From Anianabacter salinae (GTDB lineage Bacteria > Pseudomonadota > Alphaproteobacteria > Rhodobacterales > Rhodobacteraceae): 64,000 bases of DNA. Where the stretch lies: assembly GCF_019061145.1 (NCBI RefSeq), contig NZ_JAHQZS010000003.1, positions 419,966 through 483,965 on the forward strand, written 5' to 3'. Both the position numbers and the translations under genes were made by a program. This document shows, piece after piece, positions 56,973-64,000 of the stretch (the stretch's first letter is position 1; each line of letters starts with the position of its first letter). The notes beneath the pieces were generated by a model. That model was not told the origin of the DNA, did no database searches, and saw only the letters and a list, made by a program, of their open reading frames with translations.

Positions 56973-58142
56973 ATGCCCGTCCTGAACCGCATCGCCTCAT
57001 TCGCCGACGACATGACCGAATGGCGCCAGCACCTGCACCGCCACCCCGAGCTTGGATTCGCCTGCCACGAGACGGCGGGGTTCGTCGCGGACAAGCTGCG
57101 CAGCTTCGGGATCACCGATATTCACGAAGGCATCGCCACCAGCGGCCTTGTGGCGATCATCGAAGGGCAGGGCGACGGGCCGACCATCGGCCTGCGCGCC
57201 GACATGGATGCGCTGCCGATCCCCGAGGACACCGGCGCGGCCCATGCCAGCACCCGCCCCGGCGTAATGCACGCCTGCGGCCACGACGGGCACACCACGA
57301 TGCTGCTGGGCGCCGCGCGCTACCTTGCCGAGACGCGGAACTTTCGGGGCCGTGTGGCGCTGATCTTTCAGCCCGCCGAGGAAGACGGCGGCGGCGGCGA
57401 GGTGATGGTGCAAGAGGGTGTGATGGACCGGTTCGACATTGCCGAAATCTATGCCCTGCATTGCGGCCCCGAGATGCCCGAGGGACAATTCATCACCACG
57501 CCGGGGCCGATCATGGCGGCGGTCGATGAGTTCTACGTCACGGTCAAGGGCAAGGGCGGACACGGCGCGTTTCCGCATGAATGTGTCGATCCGCTGATCG
57601 CCGCTATTGCGATGATCCAGTCGATCCAGACCATCCTCAGCCGCAACCACTATGCGCTGGACGATCTGGTGATCTCGGTGACGCAGGTGCACGCAGGGAC
57701 GGCGAACAACGTGATCCCCGATGCCGCGCGGTTCTCGGGCACGGTACGCACCTTCGATCCCGCGGTTCAGGCGATGGTGCAACGCCGCCTGCGCGAGGTC
57801 GTGGACGGCACGGCTGCCGCCTACGGCGTGACCACCGATTATCTCTACGAGACCGGCTATCCGGCCACCGTCAACGAGCCCGGCAAGACCGCCTTTGCCG
57901 CCCGCGTCGCGCGCGAGGTCGCGGGCACCGACGGCGTCAACGACACCGCCAGCCGCGAGATGGGCGCCGAGGATTTCAGCTATATGCTGAACCAGCGCCC
58001 CGGTGCCTACCTGTTCCTCGGCACCGGGCCGGGGCCCTTCGTGCACCACCCGAAATTCGACTTCAACGACGCCGTCGCACCGCTGGGCGCGTCGTTCTTC
58101 GCCCGCCTCGTCGAGACCGCCCAACCGCTGGAGCATGCCTGA
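56973..58142 (+). CDS. M20-family amidohydrolase (hippurate/IAA-amino acid hydrolase type)
   Basis: 389 residues. EWRQHLHRHPELGFACHETAGFVADKLRSFG, LRADMDALPIPEDTG, the metal motif VMHACGHDGHTTMLLGAARYLAE, FQPAEEDGGGGEVMVQEGVMD and KGKGGHGAFPHECVDP, ending REMGAEDFSYMLNQRPGAYLFLGTG. Releases an amino acid from an N-acylated or amide substrate. Coupled to agmatinase by TGATG, suggesting a shared nitrogen-scavenging pathway. Divergent from mazG. Confidence 0.93.
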   Translation: MPVLNRIASFADDMTEWRQHLHRHPELGFACHETAGFVADKLRSFGITDIHEGIATSGLVAIIEGQGDGPTIGLRADMDALPIPEDTGAAHASTRPGVMHACGHDGHTTMLLGAARYLAETRNFRGRVALIFQPAEEDGGGGEVMVQEGVMDRFDIAEIYALHCGPEMPEGQFITTPGPIMAAVDEFYVTVKGKGGHGAFPHECVDPLIAAIAMIQSIQTILSRNHYALDDLVISVTQVHAGTANNVIPDAARFSGTVRTFDPAVQAMVQRRLREVVDGTAAAYGVTTDYLYETGYPATVNEPGKTAFAARVAREVAGTDGVNDTASREMGAEDFSYMLNQRPGAYLFLGTGPGPFVHHPKFDFNDAVAPLGASFFARLVETAQPLEHA

Positions 58143-59116
58143 TGGCCCTTGAAGACGCCAAACGCCACATCGACCGTGCCTTCACCGCCGACCGCAACCG
58201 CGGCTATTCGTTCGAGAATACCTTTGCCGGGGCCACCTCCTTCCTGCGCCGCCGCTACACCAAGGACCTCACGGGCGTGGACATCGCGGTGACCGGCGTT
58301 CCGTTCGACCAGGCGGTGACGAACCGCCCCGGCACCCGGCTTGGTCCCCGCGCGGTGCGCGAAGCCTCGGCGCTTCTGTCGGTCGATCCGCCCTATGGCT
58401 GGGGGTTCGAGCCGCTCGAGGAGTTCGACATCGTCGACTACGGCGATCTGGCCTTCGACTATGCCAAGGTGTCCGACTTCCCCGACACCCTGACCGCCCA
58501 TATCGCGGGCATCCTCGACGCGGGCGCGGCGGCCATCGCCATCGGCGGCGATCACTACATCTCTTATCCCTGCCTCAAGGCCCATGCCGCGAAACACGGC
58601 CCGCTTGCGCTGATCCACTTCGACGCCCATTCCGACACCTGGACCGACGACGACCTGACGCGCATCGACCATGGCACGATGTTCTACAAGGCCGCCAGGA
58701 CCGGCCTGATCGACCCGGCGAAATCGGTGCAGGTCGGCATCCGCACCACCAACCCTGACACCCACGGCTTCACCATCCTTGACGCCCCGCAGGTCCACCG
58801 CGACGGGCCGGGCGCCATCGTCGCCCGCATCCGCGAGATCGTCGGCGACGCGCCCGCCTACCTGACCTTCGACATCGACGCGCTCGACCCGGCCTTTGCG
58901 CCCGGCACCGGCACGCCGGTCTGGGGCGGGCTGACGACATGGCAGGCCGAGGCGATGCTGCAGGGCCTCAAGGGTCTGAACATCAAGGGCGGCGACGTGG
59001 TCGAGGTCTCGCCTCCCTTCGACACCACCGGCGCCACCGCCATCGCGGGCGCGCATGTGGCGCAAGCCATCCTGTGCCTCGTCGCATTGGCGCGCCGCAC
59101 TGGTCAGGCAGGCTGA
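58142..59116 (+). CDS. speB: Agmatinase (ureohydrolase family)
   Basis: 324 residues. Ureohydrolase metal motifs are intact: GGDHYISYPCLKAHA, LIHFDAHSDTWTDD, LTFDIDALDPAFAPGTGTPVWGGLTTWQ and VVEVSPPFDTTGATAIAGAHVAQAIL. Agmatine to putrescine plus urea is the best guess; a guanidinobutyrase-type activity is possible. Translationally coupled to the amidohydrolase. Repeat copy C follows 5 bases after the stop. Confidence 0.92.
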   Translation: MALEDAKRHIDRAFTADRNRGYSFENTFAGATSFLRRRYTKDLTGVDIAVTGVPFDQAVTNRPGTRLGPRAVREASALLSVDPPYGWGFEPLEEFDIVDYGDLAFDYAKVSDFPDTLTAHIAGILDAGAAAIAIGGDHYISYPCLKAHAAKHGPLALIHFDAHSDTWTDDDLTRIDHGTMFYKAARTGLIDPAKSVQVGIRTTNPDTHGFTILDAPQVHRDGPGAIVARIREIVGDAPAYLTFDIDALDPAFAPGTGTPVWGGLTTWQAEAMLQGLKGLNIKGGDVVEVSPPFDTTGATAIAGAHVAQAILCLVALARRTGQAG

Positions 59117-59121
59117 TCGTC

Positions 59122-59176
59122 CCATCTTTGGTCTGCAAATACTCCGGGGAGGTCTGGAGGGGCAGCGCCCCTCCAG
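59122..59176. repeat. Extragenic repeat (copy C)
   Basis: CCATCTTTGGTC (59122-59133), TGCAAATACTCCGGGGAGGT, then hairpin CTGGAGGGGC-AGC-GCCCCTCCAG (59154-59176). Same layout as the right unit of copy A. It lies between speB and DUF1499 on one strand. Confidence 0.88.
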
Positions 59177-59212
59177 CCCCCTCCACCCTCAGCCCGGCCC
59201 GAAGGATGTGAC

Positions 59213-59671
59213 ATGAAATTCGCCCTGCTTCTCGTGCTTCTGGTTCTCGCCGCCGCCCTCGTCTGGGTGCGCGCCGCGCCGTCCGATCCCGCGCGCTGGC
59301 ACGTCGATCCCGGTGCCGCGCCCGATCCCGGAGACGGCGGTGTGCGGCTGAAGCCCGGCGATCCCGGCAACCCGCTGCGCGCGGCCAGCCCTGCCGAACT
59401 GCTGAATGCCTTCGATGCCGCCTTGCGGGCAGAGCCGCGCATCACCCGGCTGGCGGGCTCGGCAGAGGAGGGGCAAGTGACCTACATCGCCCGCTCGCGC
59501 CTGATGGGATTTCCCGACTACATCACCGTCAAGGCCGCCGCGGTTGAGGGTGGCACGGGGCTGTGGCTCTATTCGCGCCTGCGCTTCGGCAAGAGCGACA
59601 TGGGCGTGAACCGCGCCCGTTCAGAGCGCGTGCTTGAGCGCCTCGATGCGATCCTCAAGGGGCAGGGCTGA
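59213..59671 (+). CDS. DUF1499 protein, membrane-anchored
   Basis: 152 residues. N-terminal signal/anchor MKFALLLVLLVLAAALVWVRAA, then DUF1499: [60 protein letters not shown]. Function unknown; the family is widespread in Proteobacteria. Its 3' end overlaps the opposing small exported protein by 51 bases. Confidence 0.88.
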   Translation: MKFALLLVLLVLAAALVWVRAAPSDPARWHVDPGAAPDPGDGGVRLKPGDPGNPLRAASPAELLNAFDAALRAEPRITRLAGSAEEGQVTYIARSRLMGFPDYITVKAAAVEGGTGLWLYSRLRFGKSDMGVNRARSERVLERLDAILKGQG

Positions 59672-59926
59672 CGCGCCAGGGCAGCCGTCCTGCAACTTGC
59701 GCCACATCGCGAGGTTGTTGTTCGCCCCCATCTCGCAGCGTGCGGTCCAGGTCTGGCACGAGGCGGTGATGCACATCACCTCGCCGATCTCACGGCGCCC
59801 GCCGTCCCGGTCGCGGCAATAATACTCGATCCCCGGAAGGGGGCTGTAGAGCCCGGGCTTCGTCTCGGCCGACGCGGACGCGGCCAGGACGCAGACGGGC
59901 AGGGCAAGGGCTGCCGCGCGGATCAT
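59621..59926 (-). CDS. Small exported cysteine-containing protein (hypothetical)
   Basis: 101 residues. Signal peptide [20 protein letters not shown], mature part with five Cys ([39 protein letters not shown]), so probably disulfide-bonded in the periplasm. Start ATG 59926. Unrecognised family. Its promoter must lie in or before the prfA start region; the gene overlaps DUF1499 3' to 3'. Confidence 0.7.
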   Translation of the reverse strand: MIRAAALALPVCVLAASASAETKPGLYSPLPGIEYYCRDRDGGRREIGEVMCITASCQTWTARCEMGANNNLAMWRKLQDGCPGASALPLEDRIEALKHAL

Positions 59927-59998
59927 CCATTCAGCATGGCACGCGCCGCGATGCCTGTCACCCTTGACCGCGCCGGGGCTTTCGGCAAAACCGCGCCC

Positions 59999-61048
59999 AT
60001 GATCCCCAGAGAAAAACTTCACAGCATCACCGAGCGGTTCGAATACGTGCAGGCGCGGATGTCCTCCGGCACGGGCGACATCGCGGCGCTCGGGCGCGAA
60101 TATGCCGACCTGCGGCCCATCGTAGCCATCATCGAGGACTGGCAGGCGCTGACGGACCAGATCGACGAGGCCGAGGCGATGCTGTCCGACCCCGAGATGC
60201 GCGCGCTCGCCGAAGAGGAACTGCCGACCCTTCGAAGGCGCCTGACCGAGGTCGAGAAGGCGCTGCAGATCGCGCTTCTGCCCAAGGATTCCGCCGATGC
60301 CCGCCCCGCCATCGTCGAGATCCGTCCCGGCACGGGCGGCGAGGAGGCGGCGCTGTTCGCAGGCGATCTTCTGCGGATGTATCAGCGCTATGCCGAGACG
60401 AAGGGCTGGCGCACCGAGATCATCGAACTGGCCGAATCCGAGCTTGGCGGCGTGCGCGAGGCCGTTGTCAGCGTGAAAGGCGAGGGAGTGTTCGCGCGGA
60501 TGAAATACGAATCCGGCGTCCACCGTGTCCAGCGCGTGCCCGAAACCGAAAGCGGCGGGCGCATCCACACCTCCGCCGCGACGGTCGCTGTCCTGCCCGA
60601 AGCACAGGAGGTCGACGTGAAGATCGACGCGGGCGACATCCGCATCGACACCATGCGGTCTTCGGGCGCGGGCGGCCAGCACGTCAACACGACCGATTCG
60701 GCGGTGCGCATCACGCATATCCCGTCGGGCATCGTCGTCACCTCGTCGGAAAAGTCCCAGCACCGCAACCGCGAGATCGCGATGGGCGTGCTGCGCGCCA
60801 AGCTGTTCGAGGCCGAGCGTGCCCGCGCCGACGGCGAACGCGCCTCTGCCCGCAAGTCCCAGGTCGGCAGCGGCGACCGGTCCGAGCGCATCCGCACCTA
60901 CAACTTCCCGCAGGGCCGGATGACCGACCACCGCATCAACCTGACGCTCTACAAGCTCGACCAGGTGATGCAGGGCGATCTCGACGACATCATCGACGCG
61001 CTGATCTCGGACGATCAGGCGACGCTGCTGGCCGAGATGGGGGCGTGA
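59999..61048 (+). CDS. prfA: Peptide chain release factor 1
   Basis: Ends translation at UAA/UAG. 349 residues. The GGQ motif is at 225-227 ([19 protein letters not shown]), preceded by [28 protein letters not shown] with the PxT-type recognition region, and [27 protein letters not shown] closes the protein. The ATG at 59999 is chosen over 59936 by family length. Coupled to prmC, which methylates its GGQ glutamine. Confidence 0.97.
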   Translation: MIPREKLHSITERFEYVQARMSSGTGDIAALGREYADLRPIVAIIEDWQALTDQIDEAEAMLSDPEMRALAEEELPTLRRRLTEVEKALQIALLPKDSADARPAIVEIRPGTGGEEAALFAGDLLRMYQRYAETKGWRTEIIELAESELGGVREAVVSVKGEGVFARMKYESGVHRVQRVPETESGGRIHTSAATVAVLPEAQEVDVKIDAGDIRIDTMRSSGAGGQHVNTTDSAVRITHIPSGIVVTSSEKSQHRNREIAMGVLRAKLFEAERARADGERASARKSQVGSGDRSERIRTYNFPQGRMTDHRINLTLYKLDQVMQGDLDDIIDALISDDQATLLAEMGA

Positions 61049-61875
61049 CGGACGCCGCTGCCGCAATTGCAGCCGCGCGGGCCCGACTGGCAGCAGCAGG
61101 CGTGCCCGACCCCGCCACCGACGCGCGGCGCCTTCTGGCCCATGTCACAGGACGCGCCGTCCCCGACAGCCTGACCCCGGACGAGGCCGCCGCCTATGCG
61201 GCTGCCATCACCCGCCGCGCCGCGCGCGAGCCGGTCAGCCACATCACCGGAACCCGCCAGTTCTGGCGCCACAGCTTCCACGTGACCCCTGACGTGCTCG
61301 ATCCGCGTCCCGACACCGAAACGCTGGTTGCGGCGGCGCTGGACCTTGAGTGGCGCAGCGTGCTGGACCTCGGCACCGGATCGGGCGCGATCCTGCTGTC
61401 TCTGCTGGCCGAGCGCGGGGGGGCGACCGGCACCGGCACGGATGTCTCCGCCGCCGCCCTTTCCGTCGCAAGGGGCAACGCCGAGGCGCTGGGGCTTCGG
61501 GGCCGCGCGGCGTTCCTGAAATCCGACTGGTGGAACGGCGTCACCGGCCCGTTCGATCTGATCGTGTCGAACCCGCCCTATATCTCCGGCGCCGAGATGC
61601 AGACACTTGCCCCCGAACTTGCGTTCGAGCCGCGTCTGGCCCTGACACCCGGCGGCGATGGTCTGGCAGCCTACCGCATCATCGCCGCCCGGGCGCGGGG
61701 CCACCTGACGCCGCAAGGCTGGCTGCTGGTCGAGATCGGCCACGGGCAAGGGCAGGCCGTCTGCGGTCTCTTCACGTCAGCGGGTCTTGAAATGGTCGAG
61801 GTCCGGCCTGATCTCAATGGCAAGGACCGCGTGGTTCTGGGCCGCGCGCCCGCACAACGGCACCAAAACCCGTGA
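61045..61875 (+). CDS. prmC: Release factor glutamine N5-methyltransferase
   Basis: 276 residues, GTG start overlapping the prfA stop (GTGA). N-terminal helical domain with [16 protein letters not shown]-binding [19 protein letters not shown], and the catalytic NPPY at 176-179 ([11 protein letters not shown]). Methylates Gln in the GGQ of RF1/RF2. Standard prfA-prmC operon. Confidence 0.96.
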   Translation: MTDAAAAIAAARARLAAAGVPDPATDARRLLAHVTGRAVPDSLTPDEAAAYAAAITRRAAREPVSHITGTRQFWRHSFHVTPDVLDPRPDTETLVAAALDLEWRSVLDLGTGSGAILLSLLAERGGATGTGTDVSAAALSVARGNAEALGLRGRAAFLKSDWWNGVTGPFDLIVSNPPYISGAEMQTLAPELAFEPRLALTPGGDGLAAYRIIAARARGHLTPQGWLLVEIGHGQGQAVCGLFTSAGLEMVEVRPDLNGKDRVVLGRAPAQRHQNP

Positions 61876-62093
61876 CAATCGCGCAATATCGCGCCAAAGC
61901 CGCGAAACATGCCTATTTTTCGCTTGTCAGCGCGAAACCTGCGTGGTTAGTCGAGGCACACCTTGGCTGAGGGTCCGCCCTCGCCGGGTCGACAAGCCGG
62001 ACAAGAGAGACCTGTTTTCGCGCCGTTTTCCACAAAGCGACAGGTCCCAACGCACAGGCACGAACGCCTAATATTGGCTGGAACCGAGAGTTT

Positions 62094-62927
62094 ATGAGAT
62101 CTTCGAAGTCACGTTCGCGGTCAAAGCAGAACCGCAGTCGGTCCATGGGGAACGTCGTCAACCGCGTTTTCGACTCCTCGGGCCCCGAGGGCAAGGTGCG
62201 CGGCACCCCCCAGCAGATCATTGAAAAGTACAACCAGCTTGCCCGCGATGCGCAGCTCAGCAACGACCGCGTCGCAGCCGAGAACTTTCAGCAGCACGCC
62301 GAACACTACCTGCGGATGCTGGCCGAGGCGCAGCGCGAACAGGACCAGCGCCGCGACCAGCAGGACCAGAACGGCGGACAGCAAGGCAACGACGGCAACG
62401 ACCGCCAGGATGGACGCCAGGACAACCGCCAGGATGGACGTCAAGACAACCGTCAGGATGGGCGCCAGGACAACCGTCAAGATGGGCGTCAGGATGGGCG
62501 TCAAGACAACCGGCAAGATGGGCGGGGCGACCAGCGCGGCGACGACGGCGGACAGCGCAACGACCGCCAGCACGACAACCGCCAGCGTGACGATCGTTCC
62601 CAGAACGACCGCCAGCAGGAAAACCGCCAACAAGACAACCGCCAGCAGGATGACCGCTCAGACAGTCGGCCCGACAGCCAGTCCGGCGATCAGCCGCGCC
62701 AGCCGCAGCCCGATCAGGCCGACCGACCGCGCCGCCGCAAGAAGCCCGAGCCTCTCGAATTCGTGGCCAGCGACGAGGACGGCGAGACCCGGGACAGCGG
62801 CCTTGTCGAGACACCCGAGATGAAGGCCGACAAGCCCAAGCCCCGCCGCCCGCGCAAGCCGCGCGCAGCCAGCGGTGCGGACGCGCCGCAAGGCAGCGGC
62901 GACGGATCGTCCGAGGCGGCGGAATAA
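62094..62927 (+). CDS. DUF4167 protein with long Asp/Arg/Gln-rich repeat region
   Basis: 277 residues. The conserved N-terminal DUF4167 domain (about 1-85: RSMGNVVNRVFDSSGPEGKVRGTPQQIIEKYNQLARDAQLSNDRVAAENFQQHAEHYLRML) is typical of alphaproteobacteria; a basic start (SSKSRSRSKQNRSRS) suggests nucleic-acid contact. Residues 95-215 are a disordered repeat of DGRQDNRQ units, then a basic patch (RPRRRKKP) and an acidic/basic tail. The 218-base gap 61876-62093 holds no gene that I recognise. It abuts the convergent rsmA by 3 bases. Confidence 0.88.
   Translation: MRSSKSRSRSKQNRSRSMGNVVNRVFDSSGPEGKVRGTPQQIIEKYNQLARDAQLSNDRVAAENFQQHAEHYLRMLAEAQREQDQRRDQQDQNGGQQGNDGNDRQDGRQDNRQDGRQDNRQDGRQDNRQDGRQDGRQDNRQDGRGDQRGDDGGQRNDRQHDNRQRDDRSQNDRQQENRQQDNRQQDDRSDSRPDSQSGDQPRQPQPDQADRPRRRKKPEPLEFVASDEDGETRDSGLVETPEMKADKPKPRRPRKPRAASGADAPQGSGDGSSEAAE
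62407..62520. repeat. Coding tandem repeat, about 24-base units
   Basis: Units of the form CAGGATGGACGCCAGGACAA, 24 bases each with one shortened copy, encode DGRQDNRQ four times plus a half unit. Near-identity at synonymous sites suggests recent copy-number change. Confidence 0.85.
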
Positions 62928-62930
62928 TCC

Positions 62931-63776
62931 CTAGCGCGCCGTGGCGACACGGCGCGCCAGCGCGCAAAACGCCTCGACCGACAGCTCCTCGGCGCGCGAT
63001 GTCGGCGCGATCCCGACCTCTTCCAGCAGTGCCTCCATCCCGGGCGCCACGCCCTTAAGGCTGGCCCGCAGCATCTTGCGGCGCTGGTTGAAAGCGGCGG
63101 CCACCACCCGGCTGAGGACGGCGGCATCGGCGGGATACAGCGGCTCGGCCCGCGCCACCAGATGCACCACCGCAGAGCGGATCTTCGGCGGCGGCGTGAA
63201 TGCCTCGGGCGGCAGGTCCATCACGATCCGCGCCTCGCAGCGCCATTGCGCCAGGATCGCCAGCCGCCCATATGCCTTGGACCCGGGGCGCGCCACGATC
63301 CGCTCGGCCACCTCGCGCTGGAACATCAGTGTCAGGCTGTCCCAGACCGGCGGCCAGACCGCGGGCGTCAGCCAACGCACCAGCAACTCCGTTCCCACGT
63401 TGTAGGGCAGGTTGGCGACGATCCGGATCGGCGGCGTCAGATGCGCCAGCGGGTCGAGCGCCAGCGCATCGCCCTCGATCACCTCCAGCCGCCCGGGATA
63501 GGCCGCCGCAATCTCGGCCAGCGCGGGCAGGCAGCGCGCGTCCTTCTCGACCGCCAGCACCCTGCGCGCGCCCTCGGCCAGCAGCCCCCGGGTCAGCCCG
63601 CCGGGGCCGGGGCCGACCTCGAGCACATCGCAGCCCGACAGATCGCCCGCCTGCCGCGCGATCTTGGCGGTCAGGTTCAGGTCCAGCAGGAAGTTCTGCC
63701 CCAGTGCCTTCTTCGCGCGCAAGTCATGGGCCGCGATCACGTCCCTCAGGGGCGGCAGTCCGTCAATCGCCGCCAT
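62931..63776 (-). CDS. rsmA: 16S rRNA (adenine-N6,N6) dimethyltransferase
   Basis: Dimethylates A1518 and A1519 of 16S rRNA. 281 residues: [26 protein letters not shown]-binding [28 protein letters not shown], and the catalytic [56 protein letters not shown] 63776 fits the family start; the longer frame from 63803 runs into the repeat. Symbol ksgA is a synonym. Confidence 0.95.
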   Translation of the reverse strand: MAAIDGLPPLRDVIAAHDLRAKKALGQNFLLDLNLTAKIARQAGDLSGCDVLEVGPGPGGLTRGLLAEGARRVLAVEKDARCLPALAEIAAAYPGRLEVIEGDALALDPLAHLTPPIRIVANLPYNVGTELLVRWLTPAVWPPVWDSLTLMFQREVAERIVARPGSKAYGRLAILAQWRCEARIVMDLPPEAFTPPPKIRSAVVHLVARAEPLYPADAAVLSRVVAAAFNQRRKMLRASLKGVAPGMEALLEEVGIAPTSRAEELSVEAFCALARRVATAR

Positions 63777-63788
63777 GGCGCGCGCCCT

Positions 63789-63837
63789 GCATCTTTGGTC
63801 CACAAATACCTCTGGGGGGGAATGCGCCGAAGGCGCA
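63789..63837. repeat. Extragenic repeat (copy D)
   Basis: GCATCTTTGGTC (63789-63800), CACAAATACCTCTGGGGGGG, then hairpin TGCGCC-GAA-GGCGCA (63823-63837). It starts 12 bases upstream of the rsmA ATG and runs into homopolymer sequence. Confidence 0.82.
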
Positions 63838-64000
63838 GGGGGGGGGAAACCCCCCCCCCCCCCCCCCCGCCCCCGCCGCGCCCGCCCGCCGCCCCCCCCC
63901 CCGCCCGCCCCCCCCCCCCCCTTTTTGGCCCCCAGGGGCCGGGGGGGGGGGGGGGGGGGGCCCCCAAATGCTGCGGGGGTTTGGGGGCAAAGCCCCCATG
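63838..64000. other. Homopolymer C/G runs, probable low-quality contig end
   Basis: Runs of up to about 20 C and 20 G, unlike anything else in the window. A last trace of repeat-like sequence (GGGGGTTTGGGGGCAAAGCCCCC, in part) appears at 63975-63999. No gene or signal can be supported here. Confidence 0.8.

Noticed and set aside
61876..62093. Promoter TTGTCA near 61925 for the DUF4167 gene
   Set aside because: The hexamer 17 bases downstream (TTAGTC) is a poor -10.
62407..62520. CRISPR-like direct repeats
   Set aside because: Units are contiguous, with no unique spacers, and are in frame inside a DUF4167 gene.
63746..63999. Pro/Gly-rich reading frames at the right end
   Set aside because: They are translations of homopolymer runs.

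Overview
The window is a high-GC, gene-dense chromosomal segment of an alphaproteobacterium, almost certainly a member of the Rhodobacterales (Roseobacter/Rhodobacter group). This rests on recognised gene families and local gene order: a glnB-glnA pair, a pyruvate dehydrogenase E1 beta subunit with its own lipoyl domain, an FtsB/pdhA neighbourhood, a DUF4167 protein, Hint_2-domain proteins, and a complete RcGTA-type gene transfer agent cluster followed by a DUF2793 gene, a DUF7742-like gene and cysE. No species can be named from the sequence alone.

Layout. 1-14.3 kb is housekeeping: glnA (cut by the window edge) and glnB, divergent nnr, tRNA-Leu(UAG), tig, two paralogous Hint-domain genes, the rpsF-rpsR-rplI ribosomal operon read leftwards, and the fatty-acid block fabD-fabG-acpP-fabF-mltG. 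A DUF2726 gene on the opposite strand, with unlike composition, interrupts the fab block. 14.4-28.2 kb is a gene transfer agent cluster with every expected structural gene from g1 (small terminase) to g15 (hub/TIM-barrel protein), all intact, one strand, mostly with overlapping starts and stops. DUF2793, DUF7742-like and cysE follow.

30.2-34.5 kb holds pdhC-pdhB-pdhA and ftsB on the minus strand. 34.6-44.5 kb holds an AidB-like acyl-CoA dehydrogenase, class I aldolase, pgk, two tandem cyclophilins (one cytoplasmic, one exported), a DUF3179 protein, a YdeI-like protein and tyrS. 44.6-56.9 kb holds anmK, a cupin, a HAD dehalogenase, a PRC-barrel protein, eno, two EamA transporters, two tiny membrane proteins, a GAF/HisKA_2 kinase, selO, a nucleoside hydrolase, an orphan iron-binding protein and mazG. 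57-63.8 kb holds an M20 amidohydrolase coupled to an agmatinase, a DUF1499 protein, prfA-prmC, a repeat-bearing DUF4167 protein and rsmA.

The most distinctive content is (i) the GTA cluster with a terminator-like hairpin between its candidate promoter and g1 and another inside the start of terL; (ii) a family of at least four extragenic repeat elements sharing the core CCATCTTTGGTC, always abutting gene ends; (iii) the tandem Hint genes with a shared upstream 10-mer; (iv) several palindromic candidate operators (fbpA, pdhA, pgk, glnB/nnr). The last ~160 bases are homopolymer C/G runs that look like low-quality sequence at a contig end.
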